The translations under genes and the position numbers were made by a program. A DNA stretch of 39,258 bases from a virus, in IMG/VR virus record IMGVR_UViG_3300044640_003010, positions 1 to 39,258 of that record, one strand, 5' to 3'. Positions 6,250 through 13,129 of the stretch are shown piece after piece. Every line of letters begins with the position of its first letter. Within the stretch, counting starts at the first letter, position 1. The notes beneath the pieces were generated by a model. It searched no databases. It was given only the letters and a program-made list of their open reading frames with translations, and was not told the origin of the DNA.

Positions 6250-7275
6250 CTAGGCCAGGCGGGCAATTGCTTCGCGGCGGTGGTCCGCCCGGATGGTCGC
6301 ATACCGCTGGACCATTGTTAGCGATTGCCAGCCGCCGATTTCCATCAAAGTCACCAGATCCACGCCAGCTAGCACCATGCGCGCGGCCCAGTCATGCCGC
6401 CAGTCATGCACCCTGAAGCCCTTCACGCCAGCCTTCCGGCAGGCGGTGCGGTGTGCGGCTGCCAGGGGATTGCCGCCTATGTCGCGGGTGTCGGCATAAG
6501 GTTCGCCCCGCGCGCTCAGGAACACAGTGCCGGCCTGGGGTTCGCCGGCGGCACACCATAGGCCGTAAAGCAGCATCCTGGCGCGCGGGTGCATCGGCAC
6601 GGCGCGCGCGCGGCCCGCCTTGGCGCGCTGGGCAGGGATGCGCAGGGTCTCTGTGGCCCAATCCACATCGCGCCAGTCCAGCGTCAGTGCCTCCCGCGTG
6701 CGCATCCCCTGATAGGCCAGAAGCAGCACCGGGCAGGCGGCGTGGGCGCTGTAGGACCGCAGAAGGGCCGCGCGTTCCGTATCGGTCAGATGTGCCAGGA
6801 TTTCCCGCTTGCGGTGCCGCACGGCGGGCAGCGCAGGCGCATCGGCGCCTATGCCGGCGCAGGCGGTGCGGATGGCGGCGGTCAGCAACGCACGGTAGCG
6901 AGTGGCGGTGGCGGGGCTATGCGCGGGGTTCTCTGCCTGCCACGCCGCCCAGGCGGCGGCGGTATCGGCCAAGGTGAAGGCGCCTATGGCGTCATTCACG
7001 CGAGCCAGCTTTTGAACATCCTGCCGCGCGACGCCCCCGGGGCGGGTTAAATAGGCTTGGATCGCGCCGGCTATGGTGAGGCCGCGCGCCCGCCCGGCAG
7101 GGCCTGTAAGCGCGGCTTGCCTGATGCGCGATTCTTCGGCTGCTGCAACAGCCTCTGCGTCAATTCGCGCACTTGCTCCTGTGCTGAATTCCCGGACCGC
7201 ATGGCTTTCCCGCCCGACCCTGACGGTGCCGGACGCATACCAGATCGCGCCGCGTTTTCGGAGGTGCATCGCCAT
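6250..7275 (-). CDS. int: Tyrosine-recombinase integrase (341 aa)
   Basis: Catalyses site-specific recombination between attP and the host tRNA gene. The N-terminal 80 residues (MAMHLRKRGAIWYASGTVRVGRESHAVREFSTG) look like an arm-type DNA-binding domain, followed by a SAM-like core-binding domain (about 85-160) and the catalytic domain. Catalytic residues visible: R192 in AYQGMRTREAL, H290-D-W-R293, W316 in GGW (in place of the usual His) and nucleophile Y325 in MVQRYATI. Length is normal. It is the last gene of the leftward operon, with attP directly downstream, and its first 205 bases overlap the probable excisionase gene in another frame. Confidence 0.93.
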   Translation of the reverse strand: MAMHLRKRGAIWYASGTVRVGRESHAVREFSTGASARIDAEAVAAAEESRIRQAALTGPAGRARGLTIAGAIQAYLTRPGGVARQDVQKLARVNDAIGAFTLADTAAAWAAWQAENPAHSPATATRYRALLTAAIRTACAGIGADAPALPAVRHRKREILAHLTDTERAALLRSYSAHAACPVLLLAYQGMRTREALTLDWRDVDWATETLRIPAQRAKAGRARAVPMHPRARMLLYGLWCAAGEPQAGTVFLSARGEPYADTRDIGGNPLAAAHRTACRKAGVKGFRVHDWRHDWAARMVLAGVDLVTLMEIGGWQSLTMVQRYATIRADHRREAIARLA

Positions 7276-7454
7276 TGGAGAGCTTGAATTACCCGGTGAA
7301 ATTGCTGGTCGGTGAATAGAATGGTGCGGCCCCGGCGCGTCACATGCAAGCCGGGGTCCTTCACCATGGCGTCATTCAGCCGCCGGCGCGCTGTTTTTGG
7401 GGCGCATCGGAGAAGCGCGGCCAGGTCTGCCATGGTGCGGAGGCGGTCATTCAT
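7071..7454 (-). CDS. Probable excisionase, helix-turn-helix protein (127 aa)
   Basis: ATG 7454 overlaps the upstream stop (ATGA); the longer open frame upstream lies within the preceding gene. Residues 1-55 (MNDRLRTMADLAALLRCAPKTARRRLND...HVTRRGRTILFTDQQFHRVIQAL) form a MerR/excisionase-type winged HTH that ends in a beta-hairpin. The C-terminal part (QWRCTSENAARSGMRP...) resembles the Ser/Ala-rich tails of similar phage proteins. It therefore seems really coded, even though it overlaps the integrase start by 205 bases. Position next to int and the HTH suggest a recombination directionality factor, perhaps also a regulator. Confidence 0.7.
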   Translation of the reverse strand: MNDRLRTMADLAALLRCAPKTARRRLNDAMVKDPGLHVTRRGRTILFTDQQFHRVIQALQWRCTSENAARSGMRPAPSGSGGKAMRSGNSAQEQVRELTQRLLQQPKNRASGKPRLQALPGGRAASP

Positions 7455-7672
7455 GGCTTCATCTTCCCGCCCAGCCTTTGCGTGATGCGCGCGACTTCCT
7501 CGCGGGATCGCCGCGTCAGGATGCCGTCGCCTATGTTTATGGCGCGCGGCCGGCTGCTGATGCTTTCGTTCACCAGCCCCCAAAGCGCAGGGCAGCCGCC
7601 GAAGGGATCGCGCGGCCGATAAATTGGATCAAGGGTCAGTGATAGCGTCGTGGGGGTGGTGCGGTCAGTCAT
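7451..7672 (-). CDS. Unknown small protein of the leftward operon (73 aa)
   Basis: ATG 7672 has GGAGG upstream and overlaps the previous stop (ATGA), which fixes the start well downstream of the open frame's first ATG. The protein (MTDRTTPTTLSLTLDPIYRPRDPFGG...SREEVARITQRLGGKMKP) is soluble and has no motif I recognise. It is coupled to the gene after it by another ATGA overlap. Its position just before the probable excisionase does not by itself indicate a role in recombination. Confidence 0.7.
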   Translation of the reverse strand: MTDRTTPTTLSLTLDPIYRPRDPFGGCPALWGLVNESISSRPRAINIGDGILTRRSREEVARITQRLGGKMKP

Positions 7673-8094
7673 AGCCCGGCCTCCGTCATTGCATCCGCCG
7701 CGGCTTTCAGATCCGCGACCATGCGTTGAAACTCGGCGCCATCGTGCGGGGCGAGGCTGAATGAGATGTGCGCGCGCATGGGCATGTTGTATTTGCCGCC
7801 TTTCGGTGCCGGCCAAATCTCGCCATCAAGATTGGCACTTGTCGTCCATGCGTCGTGGTTGACATCATTGGCGGCGTTTTGACGATATGTTTTCCACTCA
7901 ATCCGGTGTGGTGCCAGCGTCCGCTTCATGTAGCCTTCGAGCTTTTGATACGGGCGCTCCCCAAGTGCGCCAAGCATTTTGCATTGCGCTTCGTATTCTG
8001 CGCGGGCAACGCGTTCAGCCGCTTTGGCCTTGCGGTATTCGCGGACGTCGCGCGTTTTCAGGGTTTCAATTGCTTCGTTGATGGCTTTGGTCAT
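7669..8094 (-). CDS. Unknown protein of the leftward operon (141 aa)
   Basis: ATG 8094 overlaps the upstream stop by four bases. The N-terminal 45 residues are charged and helical (MTKAINEAIETLKTRDVREYRKAKAAERVARAEYEAQCK), perhaps a coiled coil. The second half alternates polar and aromatic residues (TSANLDGEIWPAPKGGKYNMPMRAHISFSLAPHDGAEFQRMVADL), suggesting a small alpha/beta domain. No membrane segment or known motif. Function unknown. Confidence 0.7.
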   Translation of the reverse strand: MTKAINEAIETLKTRDVREYRKAKAAERVARAEYEAQCKMLGALGERPYQKLEGYMKRTLAPHRIEWKTYRQNAANDVNHDAWTTSANLDGEIWPAPKGGKYNMPMRAHISFSLAPHDGAEFQRMVADLKAAADAMTEAGL

Positions 8095-8366
8095 TTCTGA
8101 TCCTCCTTTGCGGCGGCAATCACCGCATCGGCGACGGCGCGGGCGTGAATGTGGTTCATCCCAAGTTGCCTAGTCATTCCTTCCGGTTGCTGCACCTCGA
8201 CATAGCCTTCGGGCAGCGCGCGAAGGAATGCGGCGATGATTTTCGCGGACACCTCAGAACGAACCTTCATGGGGCAGTCATCTGGCGTGGCGCAAGGGCA
8301 CTCGCCGTCTGCATGACAATAAACAGCGCGGGCCTTATCCAGCGCGGCGCGGATGGGGTCAGTCAT
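8091..8366 (-). CDS. Cys-rich small protein, paralogue of 8574-8849 (91 aa)
   Basis: Starts MTDPIRAALDKA, the same eight or nine residues as the 91-residue product of 8574-8849, and ends ADAVIAAAKEDQK against ADAVLAAAKEERK. The middle has a Cys cluster (CHADGECPCATPDDCPMK), which could bind metal, followed by AAFLRALPEGYVEV. A 40-bp identical DNA block covers the start of both genes (8338-8377 and 8821-8860), pointing to duplication. ATG 8366 lies eight bases inside the previous gene. Function unknown; a zinc-binding protein is possible. Confidence 0.7.
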   Translation of the reverse strand: MTDPIRAALDKARAVYCHADGECPCATPDDCPMKVRSEVSAKIIAAFLRALPEGYVEVQQPEGMTRQLGMNHIHARAVADAVIAAAKEDQK

Positions 8367-8377
8367 TGGTTTGATCC
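8338..8377. repeat. 40-bp direct repeat, copy 1
   Basis: Identical to 8821-8860. It covers the start codon and first codons of a Cys-rich gene and the last codons of the gene before it, which is why both upstream genes end in DQTND. This is the junction trace of a tandem duplication or a recombination joint. Confidence 0.9.
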
Positions 8378-8577
8378 TTCCATCGCAAAAACTCCGCATA
8401 CGCAAACCCGGCTGCTTCGCGGGCGTTCATGGCGCTTATGCTTTTTCCGTCAGATATTCGAACCACCTTCATGCGGCGGTTCCATATATCAATCGGATTC
8501 CAGGATTGCTCTAGGCGATATCCAAGAAATGCTAGTCCGGCAAAAGCAGATAGCTTCAAGAAATCGCTGTCAGTCAT
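8359..8577 (-). CDS. Unknown small protein with possible membrane helix (72 aa)
   Basis: ATG 8577 is preceded by AAGGAGG and overlaps the upstream stop (ATGA). The N-terminus MTDSDFLKLSAFAGLAFLGYRLEQ has a weak hydrophobic segment (LSAFAGLAFLGY). The rest (DIWNRRMKVVRISDGKSISAMNAREAAGFAYAEFLRWK) is basic and likely helical. The last residues, DQTND, come from the 40-bp repeat. No family recognised. Confidence 0.65.
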   Translation of the reverse strand: MTDSDFLKLSAFAGLAFLGYRLEQSWNPIDIWNRRMKVVRISDGKSISAMNAREAAGFAYAEFLRWKDQTND

Positions 8578-8849
8578 TTCCGTTCCTCCTTCGCGGCGGC
8601 AAGCACGGCATCGGCAAGCGTCGCGCTGCTGTCTCCGCTCCCGTTGTAATTGCAGGTCAATCGCGGGCACACACTCAGGTCCGGCAGGGCGCGAAAGAAC
8701 GCGGCGACAGCAGCGGCGGCTGCCACGCGCGAGCAATGGCACGGCCCGACCTCGCAGCCGGTGCCTTCGCCACAACAGCCCGGCTTGCAAGCCTCAATGC
8801 GCGCAGCCTCTGCCGCCTTTTCCAGCGCGGCGCGGATGGGGTCAGTCAT
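8574..8849 (-). CDS. Cys-rich small protein, paralogue of 8091-8366 (91 aa)
   Basis: Same length as its paralogue and the same start, MTDPIRAAL. It has more Cys (ACKPGCCGEGTGCEVGPCHCSR), then AAVAAFFRALPDLSVCPRLTCNYNG and the shared end ATLADAVLAAAKEERK. The dense C and H positions suggest a zinc-binding knuckle. ATG 8849 is eight bases inside the preceding gene. The paralogues share ends but differ in the metal-cluster region, so they may have diverged in target. Confidence 0.7.
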   Translation of the reverse strand: MTDPIRAALEKAAEAARIEACKPGCCGEGTGCEVGPCHCSRVAAAAAVAAFFRALPDLSVCPRLTCNYNGSGDSSATLADAVLAAAKEERK

Positions 8850-8860
8850 TGGTTTGATCC
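8821..8860. repeat. 40-bp direct repeat, copy 2
   Basis: Identical to 8338-8377 over 40 bases; flanking bases differ on both sides. Spacing is 483 bp, the size of one two-gene unit. Confidence 0.9.
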
Positions 8861-9063
8861 ACAATGACAGGCACGCCGGCGCGATTGACCGCCAGTATGA
8901 CGACTGCGCTAAGCGCAGCGTCACTAAGCACAATAGTGGTAGCGTTTCCGTCGCGCTGAAATTCCAACACGTTGTGTTGCCTTTCTTTGTCTCTGATAAG
9001 CGTTACCTTGTCGCCGTTTTCCCTAATCTGAAGGCTCCATGCGGGAAGCGCTCGCTTATTCAT
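8842..9063 (-). CDS. Unknown small protein of the leftward operon (73 aa)
   Basis: ATG 9063 overlaps the upstream stop by four bases. Sequence: MNKRALPAWSLQIRENGDKVTLIRDKE, then EFQRDGNATTIVLSDAALSAVVILAVNRAGVPVIVDQTND. The alternating pattern in the first half looks like a small beta-sheet; the hydrophobic LSAVVILAV may be a buried helix and is too short to call a membrane span. No known motif. Confidence 0.65.
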   Translation of the reverse strand: MNKRALPAWSLQIRENGDKVTLIRDKERQHNVLEFQRDGNATTIVLSDAALSAVVILAVNRAGVPVIVDQTND

Positions 9064-9839
9064 GGCTTCACCCTTTCAAACGACAGCACCCACACCCATG
9101 GGTTTTCGTCCCAGGCGTCGGGGCCGTGAAGGCCCATCCAAATTGACCGGAAGCCGTCCCGCGCAGATCGATCGAGCCAAGGTGTCGGCGGCATTTTCTT
9201 CGGCTCAATCATCCAGTCTGGTGCCGTCTCGCCAACGGCCTGCTGATGGAACAACTGGCCATCTCCCAAGTCTCGATAGCCCTGCCACCACGGCCCCGGA
9301 AATGGACGCGCTTCGCAGCCTTCCGCCCGCGCATCATCCTCGGAAATATCGTGCAACCGTTCCACGCGAATATCCGTGATGCGGAGCGTGATGCGCGAAG
9401 CCCAGCGCGGCATGTGGATTGAGGGGCGCCAAGGTACGCCGCCGCTGCTGCGATCCCATCCCGCCCTATAGACGGCTGCCTCATCAGCATCCTGCGGGTT
9501 CGGCGTCTGCTGGACGCCTTCACTGCATCGGTATGCGCTTATGGGAACAGGCTTCCAAGTTTCTCGCACCCAAAGCGTGTCGCCGGGGGCGCCGTACGGG
9601 CAGCGCAGGCCAGCGTCCCCGCCGTTCACAATATCCTGGTGATCCCAAACAGCACCAAAGGTGGATGGGCCGGGTTGTGATTCGCCGTTGCGGTCAATCC
9701 AATGTGGGTGATATCGCCCGACCTCAACTGTGGCATTCGGCCACGGCTGGACCGACATCTTGCGCCGCGTTTGCGTCTTGCGGCCATCAAGGATGGCGCG
9801 GACCATTTCGCCACTGAACAGTATCGGGCGGTCAGTCAT
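9060..9839 (-). CDS. ASCH-domain-like phage protein (259 aa)
   Basis: Starts MTDRPILFSGEMVRAILDGRKTQTRR, the characteristic opening of a widespread phage protein with an ASCH-like (PUA-related) fold. Further supporting segments are YGAPGDTLWVRETWK (about 90-105), MPRWASRITLRITDIRVERLHDISEDDARAEG (about 145-175) and a C-terminal WVWVLSFERV. ASCH domains are thought to bind RNA or nucleic acid; the phage role is not established. ATG 9839 is used, not an ATG 84 bases upstream, because it overlaps the preceding stop (ATGA). Confidence 0.8.
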   Translation of the reverse strand: MTDRPILFSGEMVRAILDGRKTQTRRKMSVQPWPNATVEVGRYHPHWIDRNGESQPGPSTFGAVWDHQDIVNGGDAGLRCPYGAPGDTLWVRETWKPVPISAYRCSEGVQQTPNPQDADEAAVYRAGWDRSSGGVPWRPSIHMPRWASRITLRITDIRVERLHDISEDDARAEGCEARPFPGPWWQGYRDLGDGQLFHQQAVGETAPDWMIEPKKMPPTPWLDRSARDGFRSIWMGLHGPDAWDENPWVWVLSFERVKP

Positions 9840-10264
9840 GGACAATCCCTTTCCACCTCGTCCGCCATTTCGCGAATAGCAATGGCGCATATCCCTGGCG
9901 TGTGTTCCGATAGCTGGTCGCATAAATCCGCCGCTTCTCTCAGCGCGTCGCGCTTGGTCTCCGCCACCAGATAAGCGGCAGAATCCGATACTGCAGGATC
10001 GTTGAAGGCGCGCTGTTCAAATTCAAGTAAGCGAAGCAACGCATCGTGCGGTTCTTCGCCATCTTTGATCGGGGCCATCCAGCTAGTGAGCCGGTTGTTG
10101 ATTGTCGCGCGCCATTTCAACGCGCTGGCGATTTGTGCCTCAACCGCACACTCAATGGCGTCCAATGCAACATCAAGGTCGCGCGGCCCCGGAAGGCCAT
10201 CGCGCGCCACGGTTTCCAATACCTCGGCGGCTTCATCGCGCCAGTTGTTATCTTCGCCCATCAC
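9836..10264 (-). CDS. Unknown acidic helical protein (142 aa)
   Basis: Starts MMGEDNNWRDEAAEVLETVARDG; the two adjacent ATGs (10264 and 10261) both overlap the upstream stop. The protein is acidic and almost entirely helical, with segments such as VALDAIECAVEAQIASALKWRATINNRL and KRDALREAADLCDQLSEHTPG. No membrane segment. Not recognised; helical phage accessory proteins of this kind often act by binding a host or phage partner, but that is only a possibility. Confidence 0.7.
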   Translation of the reverse strand: MMGEDNNWRDEAAEVLETVARDGLPGPRDLDVALDAIECAVEAQIASALKWRATINNRLTSWMAPIKDGEEPHDALLRLLEFEQRAFNDPAVSDSAAYLVAETKRDALREAADLCDQLSEHTPGICAIAIREMADEVERDCP

Positions 10265-10497
10265 GCTGCCCCCTGTTTGGCTTTGGGGTTGATCCGCTTG
10301 TACCGCACCACGCGCACCAAGCTGAGTGTATCAAGCAGCGCATCGCCTGCTTCGCGTTCGCCTTTCAGTACGTCATTCACGTAGCTGGTCAGCAGGCCAT
10401 GCGCGTGGCCGAAGGCTTTCGTGCCGCCGGCGCGTTTGCAGGCGGCGGCAAGGGCGCGGCGGACTTCTTCCGCTTCGAGGTAAATGTCAGCCATCAC
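10261..10497 (-). CDS. Small helix-turn-helix-like protein (78 aa)
   Basis: The segment ALAAACKRAGGTKAFGHAHGLLTSYVNDVLKGEREAGDALLDTLSLVRVVRYKRINPKAK matches the pattern of compact phage HTH proteins: a first helix ending in GG, a recognition-type helix in LLTSYVNDVLKGER, then a helix and a V-V-x-Y-x-R strand. It probably binds DNA and may regulate within the phage. It is coupled to both neighbours by ATGA overlaps. No signal or membrane segment. Confidence 0.7.
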   Translation of the reverse strand: MMADIYLEAEEVRRALAAACKRAGGTKAFGHAHGLLTSYVNDVLKGEREAGDALLDTLSLVRVVRYKRINPKAKQGAA

Positions 10498-10919
10498 GCG
10501 GCCTCCTTTCGCTCGATCTCGGCAAAACGCGCGCGCAGCGCATCGCCCAAAGCGCCGCGGGCAGCTAAGCGGATGGCATTGAATTCCTTGCCTGCGCCGC
10601 AGTTGCTTTCTGGCAGGCGGCTGATGATGGCGTTCAGCGCATCAATAAGCGCGCGGTGCTTGCTTCGGCCCGCGTAATCCTTTGGGCCTCCGCCGCCGAT
10701 GGTGCCGGTGTAGCTATCGGGGATGGTGTGGATGGACCAATGCCACGCCGCCCACCAGCCGCCATGCGCATCCTGCGCCAGGTCAATATAGGCGAAGTGG
10801 CGGCTTTTCTTGCCCTGGAAGCTCCAGGCGCGGTGGCTGCGATTCAGGTTTTGACGGATTTCTTCGATGTAGCTTTGGCCGAATAATGGCAGCGCTGTGA
10901 CGGTGACTGGCTCACGCAT
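10494..10919 (-). CDS. Unknown protein of the leftward operon (141 aa)
   Basis: Begins MREPVTVTALPLFGQSYIEEIRQNLNRSHRAWSFQGKKSRHFAYIDLAQDAHGGWWAAWHWSIHTIPDSYTGTIGGGGPKDY. The Trp-rich and His-rich middle (GGWWAAWHWSIH) is notable. The C-terminal third is helical (RLAARGALGDALRARFAEIERK). ATG 10919 lies eight bases within the preceding gene. No family recognised; the aromatic cluster may be a buried core or ligand site. Confidence 0.65.
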   Translation of the reverse strand: MREPVTVTALPLFGQSYIEEIRQNLNRSHRAWSFQGKKSRHFAYIDLAQDAHGGWWAAWHWSIHTIPDSYTGTIGGGGPKDYAGRSKHRALIDALNAIISRLPESNCGAGKEFNAIRLAARGALGDALRARFAEIERKEAA

Positions 10920-11274
10920 CGCCGTCCCCTTTCGCTGCCCTGGTGAATCCTGCGTTCAGAATCCGGCAGGCCGCGACAAACCATGCTGGTTCCTTGTCGA
11001 TGTCTGAGTTTTGTTCCACAGCTAATTGTAAAATGTCGATAAGCTGGTTCCTTTCGGCCAATATCTTTTCGGCGCGGATTTCAGCTTGCCGTTGCTGCAT
11101 GATGTATTCGTTCATTACGCAATCATCATCATGCTCAGGTCTACATGGAATGGAGAAACGCGGGCGGTCGCAGGCGGGTAGCACTAAGCCATCCCGTCGA
11201 AAGGCTCCTTGGATTAGCCTGCGTGCCGCTTCCCCTGCATGACTATGTGAAATGCGGTCCTTTTGCGCTTTCAT
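10912..11274 (-). CDS. Unknown protein with Cys/His patch (120 aa)
   Basis: Start ATG 11274 overlaps the upstream stop by one base (TGATG type); the longer open frame to 11424 lies inside the preceding gene. Residues 1-50 (MKAQKDRISHSHAGEAARRLIQGAFRRDGLVLPACDRPRFSIPCRPEHDDDC) hold three Cys and an acidic HDDD run, followed by a helical region (YIMQQRQAEIRAEKILAERNQLIDILQLAVEQ). A zinc site is possible but the spacing is not a standard finger. Function unknown. Confidence 0.65.
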   Translation of the reverse strand: MKAQKDRISHSHAGEAARRLIQGAFRRDGLVLPACDRPRFSIPCRPEHDDDCVMNEYIMQQRQAEIRAEKILAERNQLIDILQLAVEQNSDIDKEPAWFVAACRILNAGFTRAAKGDGDA

Positions 11275-11996
11275 CACGCGGCGTTCCTTAGCGCGGCCTG
11301 GTTGCGATATTCGCCAAGCAACCGGCAGGCTTCGCGCAGCGGCACTTTGATGCTGGCGGCGACGGCTTCCGGTGATTTGCCTTGGCTGAACAATTCCATC
11401 GCGCGGGCGTGTTTGCGCGCCCATGCGTCCGCCACGGCGGCTTCCTGTTCTTCGGGCGTCAAGGGCTCCGGTTCTGGTTCCGGTGCTGGTGTTACGGGCC
11501 AGGCGCGCGGCGGTTTGGGCGCGGGTGGTGGCGCTGCCTTGCTTGGCACCAACAGGCGCGCGCTTTTAATGCGGAAGCGCGCGGCTGCGCGGCGGAGTGA
11601 ATCCACGCTTTCAATGCGCTGCCCAGGTAGGGCGTTGATCGCTTCCAGCAATAGTTGCGGCTTCATGCGGCCATATTCGGCGCGGAGTAGCGCCTGCCGT
11701 TCCTGATGCCAGACTGTGGTGGCGGAATCGGATAAGGTGGCCGCCTTCCAGCCTGCCGGCCTTTTCAAGTGCAGCTTCATGGCGCGCGATGTCACGGCCT
11801 GCACACTGGCCACTGGCGCCGCGCCGGGCAGCGCGTTCAGGCGCGGCAGGATTTCCGTGGCGCGCTTGCCCGCCTGCCAATCCTGCGTCAGCAATGCGTC
11901 GCGTTCCGGCGTGAATACGCGGGCGATGGTGCGCGGCGCCACTAACGCCGCCACCTGGGTTTCCAGGCGGGTCACGCGTTCTTCAAGGCTGATCAT
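11274..11996 (-). CDS. Tandem HTH/Myb-like DNA-binding protein (240 aa)
   Basis: Residues 3-20 form a short coiled coil (SLEERVTRLETQVAALVA). Two related units follow: about 27-80 (FTPERDALLTQDWQAGKRATEILPRLNALPGAAPVASVQAVTSRAMKLHLKRP) and about 95-150 (WHQERQALLRAEYGRMKPQLLLEAINALPGQRIESVDSLRRAAARFRIKS). Both have the ER-x-ALL...NALPG...SV pattern of GcrA/Myb-like trihelical repeats. A Pro-rich linker (153-178) leads to a third possible HTH (185-232). It probably binds DNA as a multi-site protein. Neighbour genes give no specific target. Confidence 0.75.
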   Translation of the reverse strand: MISLEERVTRLETQVAALVAPRTIARVFTPERDALLTQDWQAGKRATEILPRLNALPGAAPVASVQAVTSRAMKLHLKRPAGWKAATLSDSATTVWHQERQALLRAEYGRMKPQLLLEAINALPGQRIESVDSLRRAAARFRIKSARLLVPSKAAPPPAPKPPRAWPVTPAPEPEPEPLTPEEQEAAVADAWARKHARAMELFSQGKSPEAVAASIKVPLREACRLLGEYRNQAALRNAA

Positions 11997-12274
11997 GCGG
12001 CGCCCCCGTGGTGGATGGGGATGCGCCGCACGGGGCGGAGGGGCACCACATTCGGCGGCAGATCAGCCAGGGCTACGGGCTGCTGGCGCCAGTGCGGCGG
12101 GATGGGGGAGTGTTCCATGGCGGAAACACGCTCAGCCGCGGCTTCCATGGCTTGCAGCGCCAGGCTGGCGCGGCGCAGGTGAACCAGTTGCGTCATGCGG
12201 TCTGGCGCGCGTTCCGCCGCTGCCAGCGCATCATAGGCTACGGCAATCGCGCCGCGAATATCGGGCGCGATCAT
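11993..12274 (-). CDS. Unknown small protein (93 aa)
   Basis: ATG 12274 is fixed by an ATGA overlap with the stop of the 43-residue ORF at 12271-12402; earlier ATGs in the frame lie inside that small gene. The N-terminal two-thirds is helical (MIAPDIRGAIAVAYDALAAAERAPDRMTQLVHLRRASLALQAMEAAAERVS), probably a hairpin of two helices; the end is Pro-rich and basic. Soluble. No family recognised. Confidence 0.65.
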   Translation of the reverse strand: MIAPDIRGAIAVAYDALAAAERAPDRMTQLVHLRRASLALQAMEAAAERVSAMEHSPIPPHWRQQPVALADLPPNVVPLRPVRRIPIHHGGAA

Positions 12275-12402
12275 GCCAGCCACCATGCGGCGAAGATCAG
12301 GCCCATGCTGATGGTGGCGCTGGCTGCCATGGCGGCGATGCCCCAAAGGGGGATGGGGTCTCGGGTAGGCAGGTCGGTTGGGTAGAAGCCGCCGGTGATC
12401 AT
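12271..12402 (-). CDS. Small membrane protein (43 aa)
   Basis: This frame is shorter than common ORF limits. ATG 12402 has GGAGG seven bases upstream, overlaps the previous stop (ATGA), and ends in a second ATGA with the next start, so both ends are coupled. The product starts MITGGFYPTDLPTRDPIPL and then has one hydrophobic helix (WGIAAMAASATISMGLIFAAWWLA) up to its C-terminus. It should be a single-pass membrane protein with its tail end in the membrane. Such small early phage proteins often act on host membrane processes, but there is no direct clue here. Confidence 0.7.
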   Translation of the reverse strand: MITGGFYPTDLPTRDPIPLWGIAAMAASATISMGLIFAAWWLA

Positions 12403-12713
12403 GATGTTGCCTCCGGATCTGCGTAGAATTCCAGGTCGTTGATGATGTCGGCCAGATCGGTCAGGAAGGCTTCATCATCCTGATCCAGGGGTGTTGATTG
12501 GTCGCGGCTGATCAGATCATCCTGCGCCTGGCGCAGCAGCGTCAGCGCCATGTGGGCCATGCTGCGCGGGGTGTTGCGGCCGGCGTAGTGGGTGATGAAG
12601 CCGGTGGCATCCTGAGTGACCGCGCACACCGCCACGCCGCCGCCTTTGGTGAGGGTGTTCTGGATGATATCGGTGGTCATTTCCATGACGCGGGCGGTTG
12701 ATTCGGGGTTCAT
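12399..12713 (-). CDS. Unknown protein of the leftward operon (104 aa)
   Basis: Starts MNPESTARVMEMTTDIIQNTLTKGGGVAVCAVTQDATGFITHYAGRNTPRSMAHMALTLLRQAQDDL, with an acidic C-terminal part (LDQDDEAFLTDLADIINDLEFYADPE). It looks like a compact alpha/beta protein: a helix, a strand with VAVCAV, a second strand and a helix. Four-base overlaps on both sides. No recognised family. Confidence 0.7.
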   Translation of the reverse strand: MNPESTARVMEMTTDIIQNTLTKGGGVAVCAVTQDATGFITHYAGRNTPRSMAHMALTLLRQAQDDLISRDQSTPLDQDDEAFLTDLADIINDLEFYADPEATS

Positions 12714-13129
12714 GAATGCACCTCATGGCCCGCCGGGCCGGTGCCGGTTTCCGCTTTTGAAAAATCCCAGGGGATGGCTATGGTGATGGCGCCAAGTTCG
12801 GCGCCGGCTTCCACAATGGTGCTTTCGCAGGTGAAGCCGCACCACGCGTCCGGCGGAACAAACATCACGGTCAGGCAGGTTTTGGAACGGCCCAACCGTT
12901 TCAGAATGCGTCCACCTTCACGCTTGCTTAGGCGCAGGAAGCCTGTATTGCGCCCGGTGCCGATGGACAGCGCCAGCGTATCGCCCTCAGCAAGGCCTGC
13001 GGCGCGCAGTTTGTTATTCGGCAGGGTCACCCAAAGGACATCGCCGCCTTTGCCGTTGCCAAGGCGCATGCGTGCTTCGCCGCGTGTGCGGTGATGCCCA
13101 AGGGTCTGCGGAACATCGGCCCAAGTCAT
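12710..13129 (-). CDS. Unknown protein with AbrB-like N-terminal stretch (139 aa)
   Basis: Near residues 20-60 the sequence MRLGNGKGGDVLWVTLPNNKLRAAGLAEGDTLALSIG follows the V-x-LP...AAGL-x-EGD pattern of AbrB/SpoVT swapped-hairpin DNA-binding domains. Middle region is basic (RLSKREGGRILKRLGRSKT); the rest is a beta-type segment with three Cys or Trp positions (FVPPDAWCGFTCES). A transcription-regulator role is a weak inference. It is the second gene after PL, coupled at both ends by ATGA. Confidence 0.6.
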   Translation of the reverse strand: MTWADVPQTLGHHRTRGEARMRLGNGKGGDVLWVTLPNNKLRAAGLAEGDTLALSIGTGRNTGFLRLSKREGGRILKRLGRSKTCLTVMFVPPDAWCGFTCESTIVEAGAELGAITIAIPWDFSKAETGTGPAGHEVHS

